Assembly (NCBI RefSeq): GCF_003945385.1 | Contig: NZ_AP018920.1 | Coordinates: forward strand, 5,456,001-5,520,000 | From: Pseudonocardia autotrophica | Lineage (GTDB): Bacteria > Actinomycetota > Actinomycetes > Mycobacteriales > Pseudonocardiaceae | Length of the DNA: 64,000 bases | Direction: 5' to 3' | In this document: positions 25,161 to 35,233 of the stretch, piece by piece | Position numbering within the stretch: the first letter of the stretch is position 1 | Layout of the letters: each line of letters starts with the position of its first letter | The notes under the pieces: generated by a model | The model's input: only the letters and a program-made list of their open reading frames with translations | The model's database searches: none | Told to the model about the DNA's origin: nothing | Translations under genes and position numbers: made by a program

Positions 25161-28100
25161 GGCGCACCCACCAGGTCCGGCATGGCGCGGGCCGCGAAGA
25201 GCTCCTCGAACCCGGGGATCCGGCCCAGCGCGGCGGTGTTCGCGGCGTCCTGGGCGAGGATCCAGCCGAACGTGCCCGGGCTGTCGGTGCCGTACACGTC
25301 GCGCCGCGCCAGTGCCGCCTTGAGATCGCCGACCCGCTTGGTGGAGACGAGCACGGCGAGCTCGCCGTCGTCGTAGCCGGTGAGCGCGTCGCGGGCGTAG
25401 CGGACCAGCCGGGCGCGGACGGCGTGATCCTCGGTGAGCAGCAGGGTGCGCGGGTCGGCGCCGCGGCGACGCGCGACGTCCTCCGCGATCCGCTGCACGG
25501 TCAGGCCGTTGACCAGCGCGTACATCTGTTCGTCCGGGTCGGTGGGGACGGCTCCCCCGGCCACCGGGACGCCGTCGCGCTGCGCCAGTTTGTGTCGGCG
25601 CAACTGGTGCGCGGCGAGCGCGTCGGCCAGCTCGTCGACGAGTTCGGCGCGGTTGTTCGCGGCGAGCACGGCATCGGCGTCCTGGTAGAGCCGCAGTGCC
25701 CGCGGGGTCGCGACCAGCACGTGCGCCCGCTCGGTGTCCCAGTGCTCCAGCAGCCGGGCGGCGCGCGCGGAGCCGGTGGCCTCGAGGTGCCAGCCGAGCA
25801 GCAGCCGGACGGCGGTCTCGTGGAACCCGCCGACCGGGGCGACGTCCACCGAGTCGGTGCGCAACGCGGTCCGCCCCTGCGGGTCGTACTGGTACAGGAA
25901 CCCGCCGGACATGCCGTTGCCCAGTCCGGCGCCCGCGGTGCCCAGGTTCAGCACGGCGCCGCCGGTCATGTACTCGCAGCCGAAGTCGCCGAGCCCCTCG
26001 ACGACGGCGGACGCGCCCGAGTTCCGCACCGCGAACCGGTCCCCCGCCTCTCCCTCGACGAACAGCCTGCCGCCGGTCGCGCCGAACAGGGCGAAGTTGC
26101 CGATCAGCACGTTCTCCCCCGGGCCGCCGCCCGCACCGCCCGGCGAGCGCACCGCGACCGTCCCGCCGCAGGCGGCCTTGCCGACCCCGTCGTTGGCGGT
26201 GCCGGTGTGCTCCAGCCACATCCCGTCGTTGCAGAACAGGCCGTAGGACTGCCCGGCCGCGCCGCGGGTGCGGATCCGGACGTGCCGCTCGGGCAGGAAG
26301 CGGCGGCCGCGGTCGTCGGTCAGGGCAGGCCCCGCGACGCGCTCGTGGTTCAGCATCCGCTCCAGATCGACGGCCAGGCGCCCGCCGACCGAGCGGTGCC
26401 GGTTCCCCAGCTCGCCACCGTCGATCGCGATACCGGGAGCGCCCCTGGCGAGCGCCGCGCGCACGGTCGCCGACCACGACTCGTCGTGCGCGTGCTCGGC
26501 GCCGACCCGCACCGGATCGGCGATCTGCGCGCGGGGCGCGGGGTGCAGCATCCGGCGCAGGTCGAGCCGGGCGACGAGCGCCGGATGCGCGGCGAGGTGC
26601 AGCAGGTCGGTGCGGCCGCGGGCCTCGCGCAGGCTGCGCAGGCCGAGCCCGGCGAGGATCTCCCGGACCTCGTGCGCCACGCCCAGCAGGTACTGGGCGA
26701 GCGCGCGCGGGTCGCCGTCGAACGCCTCGGCGTTCGTGGTGATCCCGGCCGGGCAGCGCACGTTGCAGTTCTTCGCCATCACGCAGCGCAGCATCATCAG
26801 CGCGCTCGTCCCGAACTCGAAGCTGTCGGCGCCGAGCAGGGCGGAGACGACGACGTCGCCCCCGGTCTGGTGCGCGCCCGAACAGCGCAACTCGACGGCA
26901 TCGCGCAGGCCGTGCGCGGACAACGCCTGATGCACCTCGGCGACGCCGAGCTCGGCCGAGCGGCCGGCGAACTTCAGGCTGGTGACGGCGGCCGCGCCGG
27001 TCCCGCCGGTGTTCCCGGCGACGTTGACGACGTGCGCGCCGGCCTTCGCGACGCCGACCGCGATCGTCCCGATGCCCTCCGACGACACCAGCTTCACGAC
27101 GACCTTCACCCGGGCCGCGGTGGCGTCGTGGATGAGCTGGGCGAGGTCCTCGATCGAGTAGGTGTCGTGGTGCGGCGGCGGGGACACCAGCTCGACGCCG
27201 GGGGTCGCGCCGCGCGCTGCGGCGATGTCGACGGTGACCTTGCGGCCGGGCAGCTGGCCGCCCTCGCCCGGCTTCGCCCCCTGCGCGATCTTGATCTCGA
27301 TCTGTTCCAGCATCGGATCGGCGAGGTAGCCGGCCCACACCCCGAACCGGCCGGACGCGAACTGTTTGATCCGGGAGCCACGGATCGTCCCGAACCGGGA
27401 GCGGGCTTCGCCGCCCTCGCCGCAGTTCGACAGGGCGCCGACCATGTTGGTGCCGTGTGCGACGGCCTCGTGCGCGCCCGCGACGAGCGCGCCGTGGCTC
27501 ATCGCGCCGGACGCCAGCCTGCGGGTGATCTCCGACGCCGGCTGCACCTCTTGCAGCGCAACGGGTTCCGGCGCGGTAACCAGCCGGTCCAGCCAGTCCA
27601 GGGCCGCGCCGCGGGCGGATCGGACGTGCACCGCCGGGCCGTCGGGCTCGACGTCGATCTCCGGGCCGAACCGGCCGCTCAGATAGTGGGCCAGCGGGCC
27701 CGCGTCGCTGTCGACGACCAGCCGGTCGCCGTCGCGGCGCAGCCCGCGCACCGCGATCGTCGCGGTCGCGCGGGCGTCGATCCGGTCGAGCCGGTCGACG
27801 CCGTCGCGCAGGTCCACCGGCAGCAACAGCACGTCACGCAGCGCCGACGGGCGCCGCTCACGTTCCCGCGCCAGCGCGGCGGCGAACTCCCGGTAGCCGG
27901 GGGTGATCGTGAAGCCGTCGATCTCGGCGCTGCTCAGCGCGCGCAGGCCGGTGTGCGTATACGCCTCCTCGTGCAGTCCGAAGGCATCGGCCAGCCCGGT
28001 CAGCGGGAGCAGCCGCAGCGCCGGGTCGACGCCGGCGGCGGTCAGCGCGACCCGCTCGTCGGTGAGCCCGGTGAAGGCCCGCACCGCGGCGACGCCGTAG

Positions 28101-30427
28101 GAGTGCCCGGCGCCGTCGGCGCGCTCCTTGAACAGCCCGAGCTGCGGAACGTCGTCCGGGCCGGTGGCGGTCAGCGCCCGGTGGTGCCAGTCGGCGGCGG
28201 ACCGTTCGATCGCGGCGAAACCGACCCCACCGACCGGGGCGTCCAGGTCCGGGAACCAGCGCCGCAGGACGGGATCGTCGGTGTCGAGGTAGCCGGGTTC
28301 GAAGAACTCGCCCGCCACGTAGCTCTCCGCGGTGCACAGTCCGACCCGCGCCATCGTCTTGAGGAGCGCCTTCTCGGCTGCCGCGCGGAACCGGCCGAAC
28401 GCGCCCGGATCGCCGGACTCCGCCGCGCGCAGCCGGGCCGAGTGCGGGTGCACCGCAGACGCGCCGAACCCGAGCACGACGGCGAGATGGTGCGACGAGC
28501 ACACCTGCCCGGTCGCGACGCCCAGCGACACCGCAGGGCGCAGGCCGGCCTCGATCAGGGCCCGGTTCACCGCGGCGACGGCGAGCACCGCCGGGATCGC
28601 GGCCCGCTGTGCGCTCAGCGCGCCGTCGTCGAGCAGGGCGATGCCGCCGCCGGCGCGGGCGAACGCGACGACGTCGGCGCGCAGCGACTCGATCGCCGCC
28701 GCCAGGTCGCCGGGGGTGTGCAGCAGGTCGAACTCGGCGACCGGCACGACGGTGCCGACCCGCAACCGGGCAAGCTCGGCGTCGTCGAGCAGTGGGGAGG
28801 CGAGGACGATCCGGTGGAACGGATCGCCGTCGGCGAGCGGGCGCGCGCCGAGCGCGACCCGCAGGCTCATCCCGTCGGCCTCCCGGATCGGGTCCAGCGG
28901 CGGGTTCGTGACCTGCGCGAACCGCTGGGTGAAGAACCGGGCGACGCCGCCCTCGCGGTCGGTGAGCGCGTTGATGGCGTTGCCGTAGCCCATGGCCGAG
29001 ATCCGTTCGGCGCCGTCGGTCAGCATCGGGTCGAGCAGGAAACGGAACGCCTCGGAATCCAGGCCGTAGGCGACGTAGCGCTGGTGCACGGCCAGATCGC
29101 CCGCGCCCTCGCGCTCGGCCGCCGGTGCCGGCAGCTCGCCGAGCCCGGTGCGGGCCGCGGCCAGCAGCGCCGGGTAGTCGGCGCGGGACGCGAGCAGCTC
29201 CAGGGTCTGCGCGGTGTCGTAGCTGCGCCGCTCGGTGGCACTCCACCACAGCATCCCGCCGGCCTCGATCCGGCCGCGGCGCAGCACCCGATCGGCGGGC
29301 AGGTCGAACTGCCCGGCCTCGGAGGAGACCGTCAGATACTCGTCGGTCTCGCAGGTCCGCAGCGGACGCAGGCCGAGCCGGTCCAGTCGGGCGCCGGTCA
29401 CGTCGCCGTCGGAGAAGACGACCGCGGCCGGGCCGTCGTTGATCTCCTCGACCAGCGAGTGGTACTCCAGCATCGCCCGCACCGGCTCGGGCAGCGAGCG
29501 GTCGTTCTCCCAGGCCGGCGGCTTCATCGCGACGACGGCGGCGACCAGGTCGATGCCGTCGCCGGCGACCCGCGCGTGCAGGGTCTGGTCGAACCGGGCG
29601 CTGTCGGACTGGCCCGGCGGGCGGACGACCCGCTCACCGCGGGCCGCAGCCAGCGCGTCGTCGGCGATCCGGTTCTTGCGGTCGGTGTTGAGCTCACCGT
29701 TGTGCGCCAGTAGCCGGAACGGCTGCGCCATCGTGGGATGTGGGTCGGTGTTGGTGGAGAAGCGGGTGTGGAAGTAGAGGCTCGACACCTCGTGCGCCGG
29801 ATCGGTCAGGTCGGTGAACCAGCGCAGCACCTCCCAGGAGTTGAGCCGCCCCTTGAGCACCTGGGTCCGGGTGGACAGGCTCAGCGGATACAGGCCGGCG
29901 AGCTCCGGCTCGGTGTAGGCGAGCGCCTCCACGTCGAGCAGGCAGCGGTGGGTGAGCCGGTCGGTGTCGGCGCCGTCGGGCACCGTGAAGATCCACTGCC
30001 GGATCGGCAGCTGCTGCGCGACCGCCGCCGGACGCAGCGCCGACGGATCGGTCGGCACGTCGCGGACGGCGAGCACGGTGCCGCCGTGCCTCTCCAGCGT
30101 CGTCGTGACCAGCTTCTCCGCGGTGCCCGCACGGTCCGGGTCGGTCGGAAGGAACAGGTTCCCGACGCCGAACCGGCCGATCGTGAGCTCCCGGCCGACG
30201 AGCGCGGAGAAGAACCGCACCGACAGATCCACCGAGACGCCGCCGCCGTCGCCGACGCCCTCCGCCGACATGCCGCCGCGGTGCGGGACCGCGCACAGGG
30301 CACGATGGGCGTGGACGAGCACGTCGTGGGTCTGCACGCCGTCCTTGCGGACGATCAGGCCGACGCCGCAGCTGCTCAGCTCGGCGGCCGGGTCGTGCAG
30401 ACCGGTGGGTGGGGACGGTGCGCGCAA
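25157..30427 (-). CDS. gltB: Glutamate synthase large-subunit (GltB)-like protein with C-terminal extension
   Basis: A 1756-residue protein. The mature N-terminus would be Cys20 (SSCGVGLIV) after removal of a 19-residue propeptide, giving the glutamine amidotransferase domain. A central domain, an FMN-binding synthase domain with the 3Fe-4S cysteines in [14 protein letters not shown] (about 1210-1225), and the GXGXG beta-helix domain follow in normal order. After the usual family end (LLEHWD...) there is an unfamiliar extension of about 170 residues. TTG at 30427 lies nine bases after GGAG; the nearby ATG is out of frame. No gltD follows; a CysJ-like reductase takes its place. An IdeR-like box lies just upstream. 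Confidence 0.9.
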   Translation of the reverse strand: MRAPSPPTGLHDPAAELSSCGVGLIVRKDGVQTHDVLVHAHRALCAVPHRGGMSAEGVGDGGGVSVDLSVRFFSALVGRELTIGRFGVGNLFLPTDPDRAGTAEKLVTTTLERHGGTVLAVRDVPTDPSALRPAAVAQQLPIRQWIFTVPDGADTDRLTHRCLLDVEALAYTEPELAGLYPLSLSTRTQVLKGRLNSWEVLRWFTDLTDPAHEVSSLYFHTRFSTNTDPHPTMAQPFRLLAHNGELNTDRKNRIADDALAAARGERVVRPPGQSDSARFDQTLHARVAGDGIDLVAAVVAMKPPAWENDRSLPEPVRAMLEYHSLVEEINDGPAAVVFSDGDVTGARLDRLGLRPLRTCETDEYLTVSSEAGQFDLPADRVLRRGRIEAGGMLWWSATERRSYDTAQTLELLASRADYPALLAAARTGLGELPAPAAEREGAGDLAVHQRYVAYGLDSEAFRFLLDPMLTDGAERISAMGYGNAINALTDREGGVARFFTQRFAQVTNPPLDPIREADGMSLRVALGARPLADGDPFHRIVLASPLLDDAELARLRVGTVVPVAEFDLLHTPGDLAAAIESLRADVVAFARAGGGIALLDDGALSAQRAAIPAVLAVAAVNRALIEAGLRPAVSLGVATGQVCSSHHLAVVLGFGASAVHPHSARLRAAESGDPGAFGRFRAAAEKALLKTMARVGLCTAESYVAGEFFEPGYLDTDDPVLRRWFPDLDAPVGGVGFAAIERSAADWHHRALTATGPDDVPQLGLFKERADGAGHSYGVAAVRAFTGLTDERVALTAAGVDPALRLLPLTGLADAFGLHEEAYTHTGLRALSSAEIDGFTITPGYREFAAALARERERRPSALRDVLLLPVDLRDGVDRLDRIDARATATIAVRGLRRDGDRLVVDSDAGPLAHYLSGRFGPEIDVEPDGPAVHVRSARGAALDWLDRLVTAPEPVALQEVQPASEITRRLASGAMSHGALVAGAHEAVAHGTNMVGALSNCGEGGEARSRFGTIRGSRIKQFASGRFGVWAGYLADPMLEQIEIKIAQGAKPGEGGQLPGRKVTVDIAAARGATPGVELVSPPPHHDTYSIEDLAQLIHDATAARVKVVVKLVSSEGIGTIAVGVAKAGAHVVNVAGNTGGTGAAAVTSLKFAGRSAELGVAEVHQALSAHGLRDAVELRCSGAHQTGGDVVVSALLGADSFEFGTSALMMLRCVMAKNCNVRCPAGITTNAEAFDGDPRALAQYLLGVAHEVREILAGLGLRSLREARGRTDLLHLAAHPALVARLDLRRMLHPAPRAQIADPVRVGAEHAHDESWSATVRAALARGAPGIAIDGGELGNRHRSVGGRLAVDLERMLNHERVAGPALTDDRGRRFLPERHVRIRTRGAAGQSYGLFCNDGMWLEHTGTANDGVGKAACGGTVAVRSPGGAGGGPGENVLIGNFALFGATGGRLFVEGEAGDRFAVRNSGASAVVEGLGDFGCEYMTGGAVLNLGTAGAGLGNGMSGGFLYQYDPQGRTALRTDSVDVAPVGGFHETAVRLLLGWHLEATGSARAARLLEHWDTERAHVLVATPRALRLYQDADAVLAANNRAELVDELADALAAHQLRRHKLAQRDGVPVAGGAVPTDPDEQMYALVNGLTVQRIAEDVARRRGADPRTLLLTEDHAVRARLVRYARDALTGYDDGELAVLVSTKRVGDLKAALARRDVYGTDSPGTFGWILAQDAANTAALGRIPGFEELFAARAMPDLVGAP

Positions 30428-30447
30428 CCGGCATCGCTCCTTCGTTT

Positions 30448-30466
30448 TTAGGGAAGGCTTACCTTA
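30448..30466 (-). promoter_or_regulatory. IdeR/DtxR-like iron box
   Basis: TTAGGGAAGGCTTACCTTA matches the 19-bp IdeR/DtxR consensus at 15 positions, including TTAGG at one end and CC at the other. It is centred about 30 bp upstream of the gltB-like start, where it would cover the promoter. The three-gene operon should therefore be repressed when iron is plentiful. Confidence 0.82.
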
Positions 30467-30583
30467 GGAACGTGGGGCGCGGAGGATCAACGCCCGGGAG
30501 CTGTCGCGCGGGACACATCGCGGACGGGCGGGGTGGTGACGTCGTCGCCCTGCAACGGACGGGCGGGGCTAGACTGCCGTCGA

Positions 30584-30660
30584 CGGGGTGTGGCGCAGCT
30601 TGGTAGCGCACTCGCTTTGGGAGCGAGGGGCCGTGGGTTCAAATCCCGCCACCCCGACCA
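30584..30660 (+). tRNA. tRNA-Pro (anticodon TGG)
   Basis: A 77-base cloverleaf with acceptor CGGGGTG/CACCCCG, anticodon loop TTTGGGA and a genomically encoded CCA end. A cold-shock gene and an integrase pointing back at the tRNA follow directly, so its 3' end is the likely attachment site of a second integrative element. Confidence 0.95.
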
Positions 30661-30781
30661 CATCCGACCTGCGGAAACAGGCCGGTGCTACATCGCCCGA
30701 AGATCGAGATGTAGCAGTTGCTGTAGCAGTGGCTCCCGCAACCACGTGGACCGTGGCGACCTGACCTGCTCTGATCGACGC

Positions 30782-31000
30782 ATGGCAACCGGGGTCGTGA
30801 AGTTCTACAAGGCCGAGAAGGGCTGGGGCGCGATCAGCAGCCCGGAGCTGCCCGACGACCTCGACGCCTTCGTCCACTTCAGCGCCATCGAGGCCGAGGG
30901 CTACAAGGTATTCGAGCAGGGCGACCAGGTTGAGTTCGACTACGAACCGGCCCAGCAGGACAGCTTCCGTTTCCGCGCGACGCGCGCACGACGCCTCTGA
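30782..31000 (+). CDS. Cold-shock-domain protein
   Basis: A 72-residue CspA-like protein. RNP1 is GWGAISSPE (divergent from the usual KGFGFI) and RNP2 is DAFVHFSAI. It should bind single-stranded nucleic acid, acting as an RNA chaperone. It sits alone between the tRNA-Pro and the converging integrase gene, inside the presumed element, an unusual place for a core cold-shock gene. The ATG at 30782 has no strong ribosome binding site. Confidence 0.85.
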   Translation: MATGVVKFYKAEKGWGAISSPELPDDLDAFVHFSAIEAEGYKVFEQGDQVEFDYEPAQQDSFRFRATRARRL

Positions 31001-31008
31001 CACCTGGC

Positions 31009-32235
31009 TCATCCCGCCTCCCACTCGATCGCATCGAGCGCCTGGCGCATCTCGTCCATGTTGGTGTGGGCGTAGATCGTCATGGTCACGTCGATGTCGG
31101 CGTGCCGGGCGATGGCCTGCACCACATGCGGCGGCGTCCCGAGCGACAGCAGCAAGCTGACGACGGTGTGCCGCAGGTCGTGCAGCCGAACGCCAGGAAG
31201 GCCGGCGCGGACACGGAGCTTGTCGAAGTCGCGGTTCAGCGCGCGCGGTTCTAGCGGGGTGCCGACCTGCGTGCAGAACACGAGGTCGTGGTCCTGCCAA
31301 CACTCCCCCGCGGTCTCCCGTTCGTCGGCCCAGACGCGGCGACGAGCCAGGATCGCCGAGCGGGTGATCTTCGGCAGCGGGACGACGGCCGACGAGGCGC
31401 GGGTCTTGGTGCCCTCGACGACCAGCTCCCCGCCGACACGCTGCACGGTCTGCCGGACGTGGATCGTCGCGTCGTCCATGTCGATGTCACACCACCGCAG
31501 CCCGAGCAGCTCGCCCCGTCGGAGTCCGAGAGTGGCCGCGACGACGTAGAGCGGATGGAACCGCGTCCCCTCGGCCGTCGCGAGGAGGGTGCGCACCTGG
31601 TCGACGGGCAGCCCCTTCCCGACGGAGTACTCCGGCGTCTTGACCCGCACGAGCTTGGCGACGTTGCGCGGGACCAGCTCCAGGCGCTCGGCGTGCCCGA
31701 GCGCGTTGCGCAGGACGGCGTGCACGTACTGGAGCTGCCGGGTCGAGGGCCGCCGCCCGCAGCAGCGTCCCCGTGAGCAGCACTGCTGCGCCGGAGGCCG
31801 GCGGGCGTCCCACTGGTTGGCGCAGCAGAGGCACTTCTCCCGCATCCCGGCCATGAACGAGCGGACGTCGGCGGCGCTGAGCCGGTCGAGGCGCTTCTTG
31901 CCGAGAGCGGGCACCAGGTGCAGCCGGACCGCGGACTCGTAGCCGCGGATCGTGGTGGCGCGCTTGTCGTCGCGGATGTCGGCGAGCCACTGGTCGAGGA
32001 ACTGCGCGACGGTCGTGCGCCGGTCAGGTGCGGGCATCCCGGCGGCCGAGCGGGTCTTGAGGACGTCGAGCTTCCCGCGGACCTCCTCGAACGACCGCCC
32101 GTAGACGGGGCGACGTTTGATCTGCCCGGACGTGGTGTGCACATAGGCCATGCCGACCCAGTAGCCGTCGCTCTCGCGCTGGTAGATCGAGCCCTCTCCG
32201 TTGCCCCGGCGGCCTCGGGGCTTGCGCAGCGGCAT
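31009..32235 (-). CDS. Tyrosine integrase of a second integrative element
   Basis: A 408-residue tyrosine recombinase. The N-terminal AP2-like arm-binding segment (GSIYQRESDGYWVGMAYVH) and the core-binding domain precede a catalytic domain with Arg in LGLRRGELLGLRW, HDLRHT, ARHADIDV and Tyr388 (MTIYAHTN). The core-binding domain has a cysteine-rich insert at about 133-158 (CLCCANQW...CCSRGRCCG), probably zinc-binding. The gene points at the 3' end of tRNA-Pro. Its start shares a base with the upstream excisionase stop. Confidence 0.93.
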   Translation of the reverse strand: MPLRKPRGRRGNGEGSIYQRESDGYWVGMAYVHTTSGQIKRRPVYGRSFEEVRGKLDVLKTRSAAGMPAPDRRTTVAQFLDQWLADIRDDKRATTIRGYESAVRLHLVPALGKKRLDRLSAADVRSFMAGMREKCLCCANQWDARRPPAQQCCSRGRCCGRRPSTRQLQYVHAVLRNALGHAERLELVPRNVAKLVRVKTPEYSVGKGLPVDQVRTLLATAEGTRFHPLYVVAATLGLRRGELLGLRWCDIDMDDATIHVRQTVQRVGGELVVEGTKTRASSAVVPLPKITRSAILARRRVWADERETAGECWQDHDLVFCTQVGTPLEPRALNRDFDKLRVRAGLPGVRLHDLRHTVVSLLLSLGTPPHVVQAIARHADIDVTMTIYAHTNMDEMRQALDAIEWEAG

Positions 32236-32417
32236 CAGGCCGCGTCCTCGTCGAGCAGCCGGGCGACGTACTCCTCCACGGCCGAACGCGGGATGCGGCG
32301 GGCACCGCCGATCTTGATGGAGCGCAGCTCGTTGTTGCGGATCAGGTCATAGACCTTGCAGCGTCCGATGTGGAGCAGCTTGGCGGTCTCCTCGGCGGTG
32401 AGCAGCAGGGCGTCCAT
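32235..32417 (-). CDS. Excisionase-like HTH_17 protein
   Basis: A 60-residue winged-helix protein (TAEETAKLLHIGRCKVYDLI, then GGARRIPRSAVEEYVARLL), of the MerR-like excisionase type. It directly precedes the integrase and shares a base with its start, as xis-int pairs usually do. Confidence 0.88.
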   Translation of the reverse strand: MDALLLTAEETAKLLHIGRCKVYDLIRNNELRSIKIGGARRIPRSAVEEYVARLLDEDAA

Positions 32418-32418
32418 G

Positions 32419-32736
32419 TCAGCAGGCCTCCTTCATGTGGGCGTCCCAGTTGTGGGCGGACTCCCGCCAGAAGCGGGCCTCGTGCTCGGCGTCGCCCCGG
32501 GCTCCCAGAACGGCGCGGTAGAACAGCAGGTCGACCTTGGTGCGCGCGGCCTGGCTACGAGCGAGCACGCGCCACCAGCGCGCGGTCCGGTCGTACAGGT
32601 CGGCCATGCGGCGGGCACGGACCGCGTGCGCCGCTGGGCTGTCCGGCTGGACCGCTCCGAGTCGGAGGATCTCGGCGGTGACCCGGTCCAGGCCGCCCCG
32701 GACGGTGTCGAACACCGGATCGGTGGTCGTGGCCAT
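32419..32736 (-). CDS. Hypothetical protein of the second element
   Basis: A 105-residue helical protein with charged C-terminal half (AEHEARFWRESAHNWDAHMKEAC). ATG at 32736 follows GGAAGGGG. Its stop is one base from the excisionase start, so the three genes form one operon. No family recognised. Confidence 0.65.
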   Translation of the reverse strand: MATTTDPVFDTVRGGLDRVTAEILRLGAVQPDSPAAHAVRARRMADLYDRTARWWRVLARSQAARTKVDLLFYRAVLGARGDAEHEARFWRESAHNWDAHMKEAC

Positions 32737-32893
32737 GTCAGTTCCCCTTCCGGGCGGTGCGGGCGATGCGGTCGCAGTACTCGGCGGCGGCGACGGTGGC
32801 CGTGGTCGCAGGTCTCGGCGCCACCCTCCCACCACGCACTGCCGCGTCGACCGCCCGCCGGGTACGACAACCCGCCCCGTTGAGGAGCCCTTC

Positions 32894-33577
32894 ATGCCCG
32901 CTGTCCCGAGCCCCGTCCTCGATCTCCTGACGGTGCGCGGCACTCTCACCGAGGCCGAGCAGGTCACCGCCCGGATGCGGCGGCTGCGCATCGACGGCGG
33001 ACAACTGGCCGACCTGGAGGTCCAGCCGGGCCAGCAGGTGCGCGTCCTGGTCGGCGGACTCACCCTGCGTACGTATTCGATCTGGCACTACGACTCGTCC
33101 GGCGGCGTCGAGTTGTGCGTACTGGACCACGCGGCGGACGGGCCGGGCGCCCGCTGGGGCCGCACCGTCACACCGGGCGAACAGGTGCGGCTACGGCGCC
33201 CCGAAGGCACCTTCACGCTGCGTCCGGACGCCGCCCGCCATCTCTTCGTCGGCGACGAGACGGCCTCGGTCGCCTTCGGTGCGATGCTCGCTGCTCTCCC
33301 CCGGGAAGCCGTCGTGTCGGGGTGCGTCGAGACGGCGACAGCTGCGGACCGGCTTCCCCTGACGGGCGGTGACCGGCTCGACTGGGTACTCCGGGGCGAG
33401 ACGTCACTGTCGGACGCGGTACGACGTCTCGCCCCCGAACCCGGCGGGATCGCGTATGTCGCCGGGGAGGCACGGGAGGTGCAAGCAGTGCGGCAGGTAC
33501 TCCGGGAAGCGGGGTGGGACCGGCGCTCGATCCTGACCAAGCCGTTCTGGACGCCGGGCAAGAAGGGCATGGACTGA
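32894..33577 (+). CDS. Siderophore-interacting protein (ViuB-like FAD reductase)
   Basis: A 227-residue flavoprotein. The N-terminal FAD-binding_9 barrel has LTLRTYSIWHYD, where RxYS contacts FAD, and GPGARWGRTVTPGEQVRLRRPEG. The C-terminal SIP domain has HLFVGDETASVAFGAML and ends in the usual WTPGKKGMD. Such proteins reduce ferric siderophores in the cytoplasm to release iron. ATG at 32894 follows TGAGGAG by six bases. I see no IdeR box upstream. It abuts the second integrative element, so it may be cargo or the first chromosomal gene past its end. Confidence 0.9.
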   Translation: MPAVPSPVLDLLTVRGTLTEAEQVTARMRRLRIDGGQLADLEVQPGQQVRVLVGGLTLRTYSIWHYDSSGGVELCVLDHAADGPGARWGRTVTPGEQVRLRRPEGTFTLRPDAARHLFVGDETASVAFGAMLAALPREAVVSGCVETATAADRLPLTGGDRLDWVLRGETSLSDAVRRLAPEPGGIAYVAGEAREVQAVRQVLREAGWDRRSILTKPFWTPGKKGMD

Positions 33578-33928
33578 TGACCGGAGCACCGGCGCCGGTG
33601 TTCCGGCGTATTTGAGCAAGCTCACGATCAGCGCTCCAAGAGCAATTACCGTGGCCCCGGACGGGGCGAGCGCGCTCGCGCTCGCAGCGAAGCCCTGCCC
33701 GTCGGCCGGGACCCGCCGCAGGAACTCGCCCCACTCGGACGGTCGCTACCGACCACCTCCTGCCTCCGGCGCGCATAGGCCCACCACGGAGTCAGCTGCC
33801 GAGGACACGCCCCAGTCCCTGCCGCCGAGGTACTGGATCGCAGGGACGGCAACGAACGCCGACGGGACCTGCGGTGCACTCCGCGCGGGGAGCGCTCAGG
33901 ACATCCCGGGGCGGTTCCAGGTCAAGCA
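33578..33928. other. Intergenic stretch with one copy of a 21-bp repeat
   Basis: No gene is supported here. A 21-bp sequence at 33715-33735 recurs exactly at 34310-34330. In one minus-strand frame both copies read WGEFLR, so they may be scraps of related coding sequence. Confidence 0.4.
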
Positions 33929-34255
33929 CTACTTCTCGCTCGACCGGTCGTCCGGGGCCGTGTCGCGGCGATTCGGGAGCTGCGGTGGGACGCCGTGCTG
34001 TCGGTCCAGCTCGCGGCTCTCTGCGACCAGGGTGTCGTACTCGTCGCGACTGATCGGCGTGACCCAGGCCGCCTCGTACACAGCTTGGTTGCCGACGGTT
34101 CCTTCCCGGTCAACCCAGCTGACCATGACGTAGCCGAAGACGCCGGGCAGCACGTCGGAGATCACGCCCGGGTGATCGGGGTGCAGCGGAGCGGGGTTGG
34201 GGCGTCCCGGGGTGAACTTGACCAGCTGTCCGCGGCGCGCGTCGGGGTGTTGCAC
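33929..34255 (-). CDS. Hypothetical protein, start uncertain
   Basis: A protein of about 108 residues if it begins at the GTG at 34255; the frame stays open to 34369. The segment QLVKFTPGRP...GVISDVLPGVFGYVMVSWV and VYEAAWVTPISRDEYDTLVAES have the feel of a real small beta domain. It lies among small genes near the second element. No family recognised. Confidence 0.5.
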   Translation of the reverse strand: MQHPDARRGQLVKFTPGRPNPAPLHPDHPGVISDVLPGVFGYVMVSWVDREGTVGNQAVYEAAWVTPISRDEYDTLVAESRELDRQHGVPPQLPNRRDTAPDDRSSEK

Positions 34256-34390
34256 CGACCCACGGTGCCATAGAGCCGGCTGGGCTCGTCCCTGCAGCAG
34301 ACCCGACGTGCCGCAGGAACTCGCCCCACTTGCTGCGGCCAGCCGAGTAGCAGCGGGCACCAGATCCAAGCCACCCGCCCCGCTCAGGCT

Positions 34391-34666
34391 TCAGCCCTTC
34401 GGGCCACCATTCTCCGCCGCGCCCCGCTCGTACACCGACGGGTACTCGGCACGTAGCCGAGCGATGTCCTGGAGCACCTTGGCGAGGGGATCACGCCCTT
34501 GGCGCCCTATCCACTCCATAGCGCGGAGTTCCGCATCCAGAGCATCCTCCTGTTCCCCCGTTTCAGATGCCCCGTTGAACCATGCGTGCCATGCCCACAC
34601 GCCCTTTCGGGGGACGTAGGTCACCGTGTGAACACTCGCAGTTCCGAAGTCCGCCAACTCTGCCAT
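34391..34666 (-). CDS. Hypothetical protein of the accessory region
   Basis: About 91 residues from ATG at 34666; the open frame extends to 34819. It reads MAELADFGTASVHTVTYVP, then KGVWAWHAWFNGASETGEQ, then a helical C-terminus (AKVLQDIARLRAEYPSVYE). It diverges from the small HTH gene at 34734. No family assigned. Confidence 0.55.
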   Translation of the reverse strand: MAELADFGTASVHTVTYVPRKGVWAWHAWFNGASETGEQEDALDAELRAMEWIGRQGRDPLAKVLQDIARLRAEYPSVYERGAAENGGPKG

Positions 34667-34733
34667 ACCTAGCAATGCTGCTATGTCTGCCACGGCCACG
34701 GCTAGGCAAGGTTTCAGCAGGTAGGTTGATCGC

Positions 34734-34937
34734 GTGACCGAACGGCCCCTCCTGACAGCCTCAGAGCTGGCGAAGGCGACCGGCCTGTCCGTTCGGACCA
34801 TCCAGAGGTACCGGTCCATGGGGAAGCTGACCCCCGAGACCGTGACGCCCGGAGGTCAGGCCCGCTACAACTTCGACAAGGCCAAGCGAGAGCTGGACGC
34901 ACTGGCCCGCGAGGCCAGAGAACGCCACGGCGGCTAG
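34734..34937 (+). CDS. Small MerR/HTH_17-like DNA-binding protein
   Basis: A 67-residue protein with a winged helix (TASELAKATGLSVRTIQRYR, then GGQARYNFDKAKRELD). GTG at 34734 is preceded by a GTAGGTTGA region. It resembles excisionases and minimal MerR regulators and may control the divergent gene at 34391-34666. The following 34938-35233 holds no gene I can support, only a run of nine or more C near 35036. Confidence 0.75.
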   Translation: MTERPLLTASELAKATGLSVRTIQRYRSMGKLTPETVTPGGQARYNFDKAKRELDALAREARERHGG

Positions 34938-35233
34938 CCAGACAAACAGGTCGCAGGCCTGGCCGCACCCCTTGTCGAAACCCATCCTGCACACTTTCAG
35001 CACTTCATTGGAGCTGTAGTCAATACAGCCGACCCGCCCCCCCCCTCATCGCCGGACGCTCATCGACCGCGCACTTCTCTCGCCACTCGCACTTCGTCGC
35101 GCACACTCCATGCAGTCGTCGATGCCATCCTCGACACAAGATCCAGAGCGATGACAATCAGACTCATTCATTGAACGATTTCCACCTTCTGCGAGAACGA
35201 GCCGAGCAGTCGCCGTCCTGATAGCGTCCACCG

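Noticed and set aside
23421..27338. A much longer start for the diflavin reductase
   Set aside because: The upstream part is arginine-rich nonsense overlapping the gltB-like gene. The GTG at 25160 overlaps the stop of the gene before it, as in the rest of the operon.
25127..29713. A 1528-codon plus-strand open frame
   Set aside because: It lies antisense to the gltB-like gene, is dominated by arginine, glutamine and histidine, and matches no family. Long antisense frames are usual in very GC-rich genes.
30420..30434. ATG at 30434 as start of the glutamate synthase gene
   Set aside because: It is in a different frame from the protein and only two bases after the GGAG. TTG at 30427 is in frame with proper spacing.
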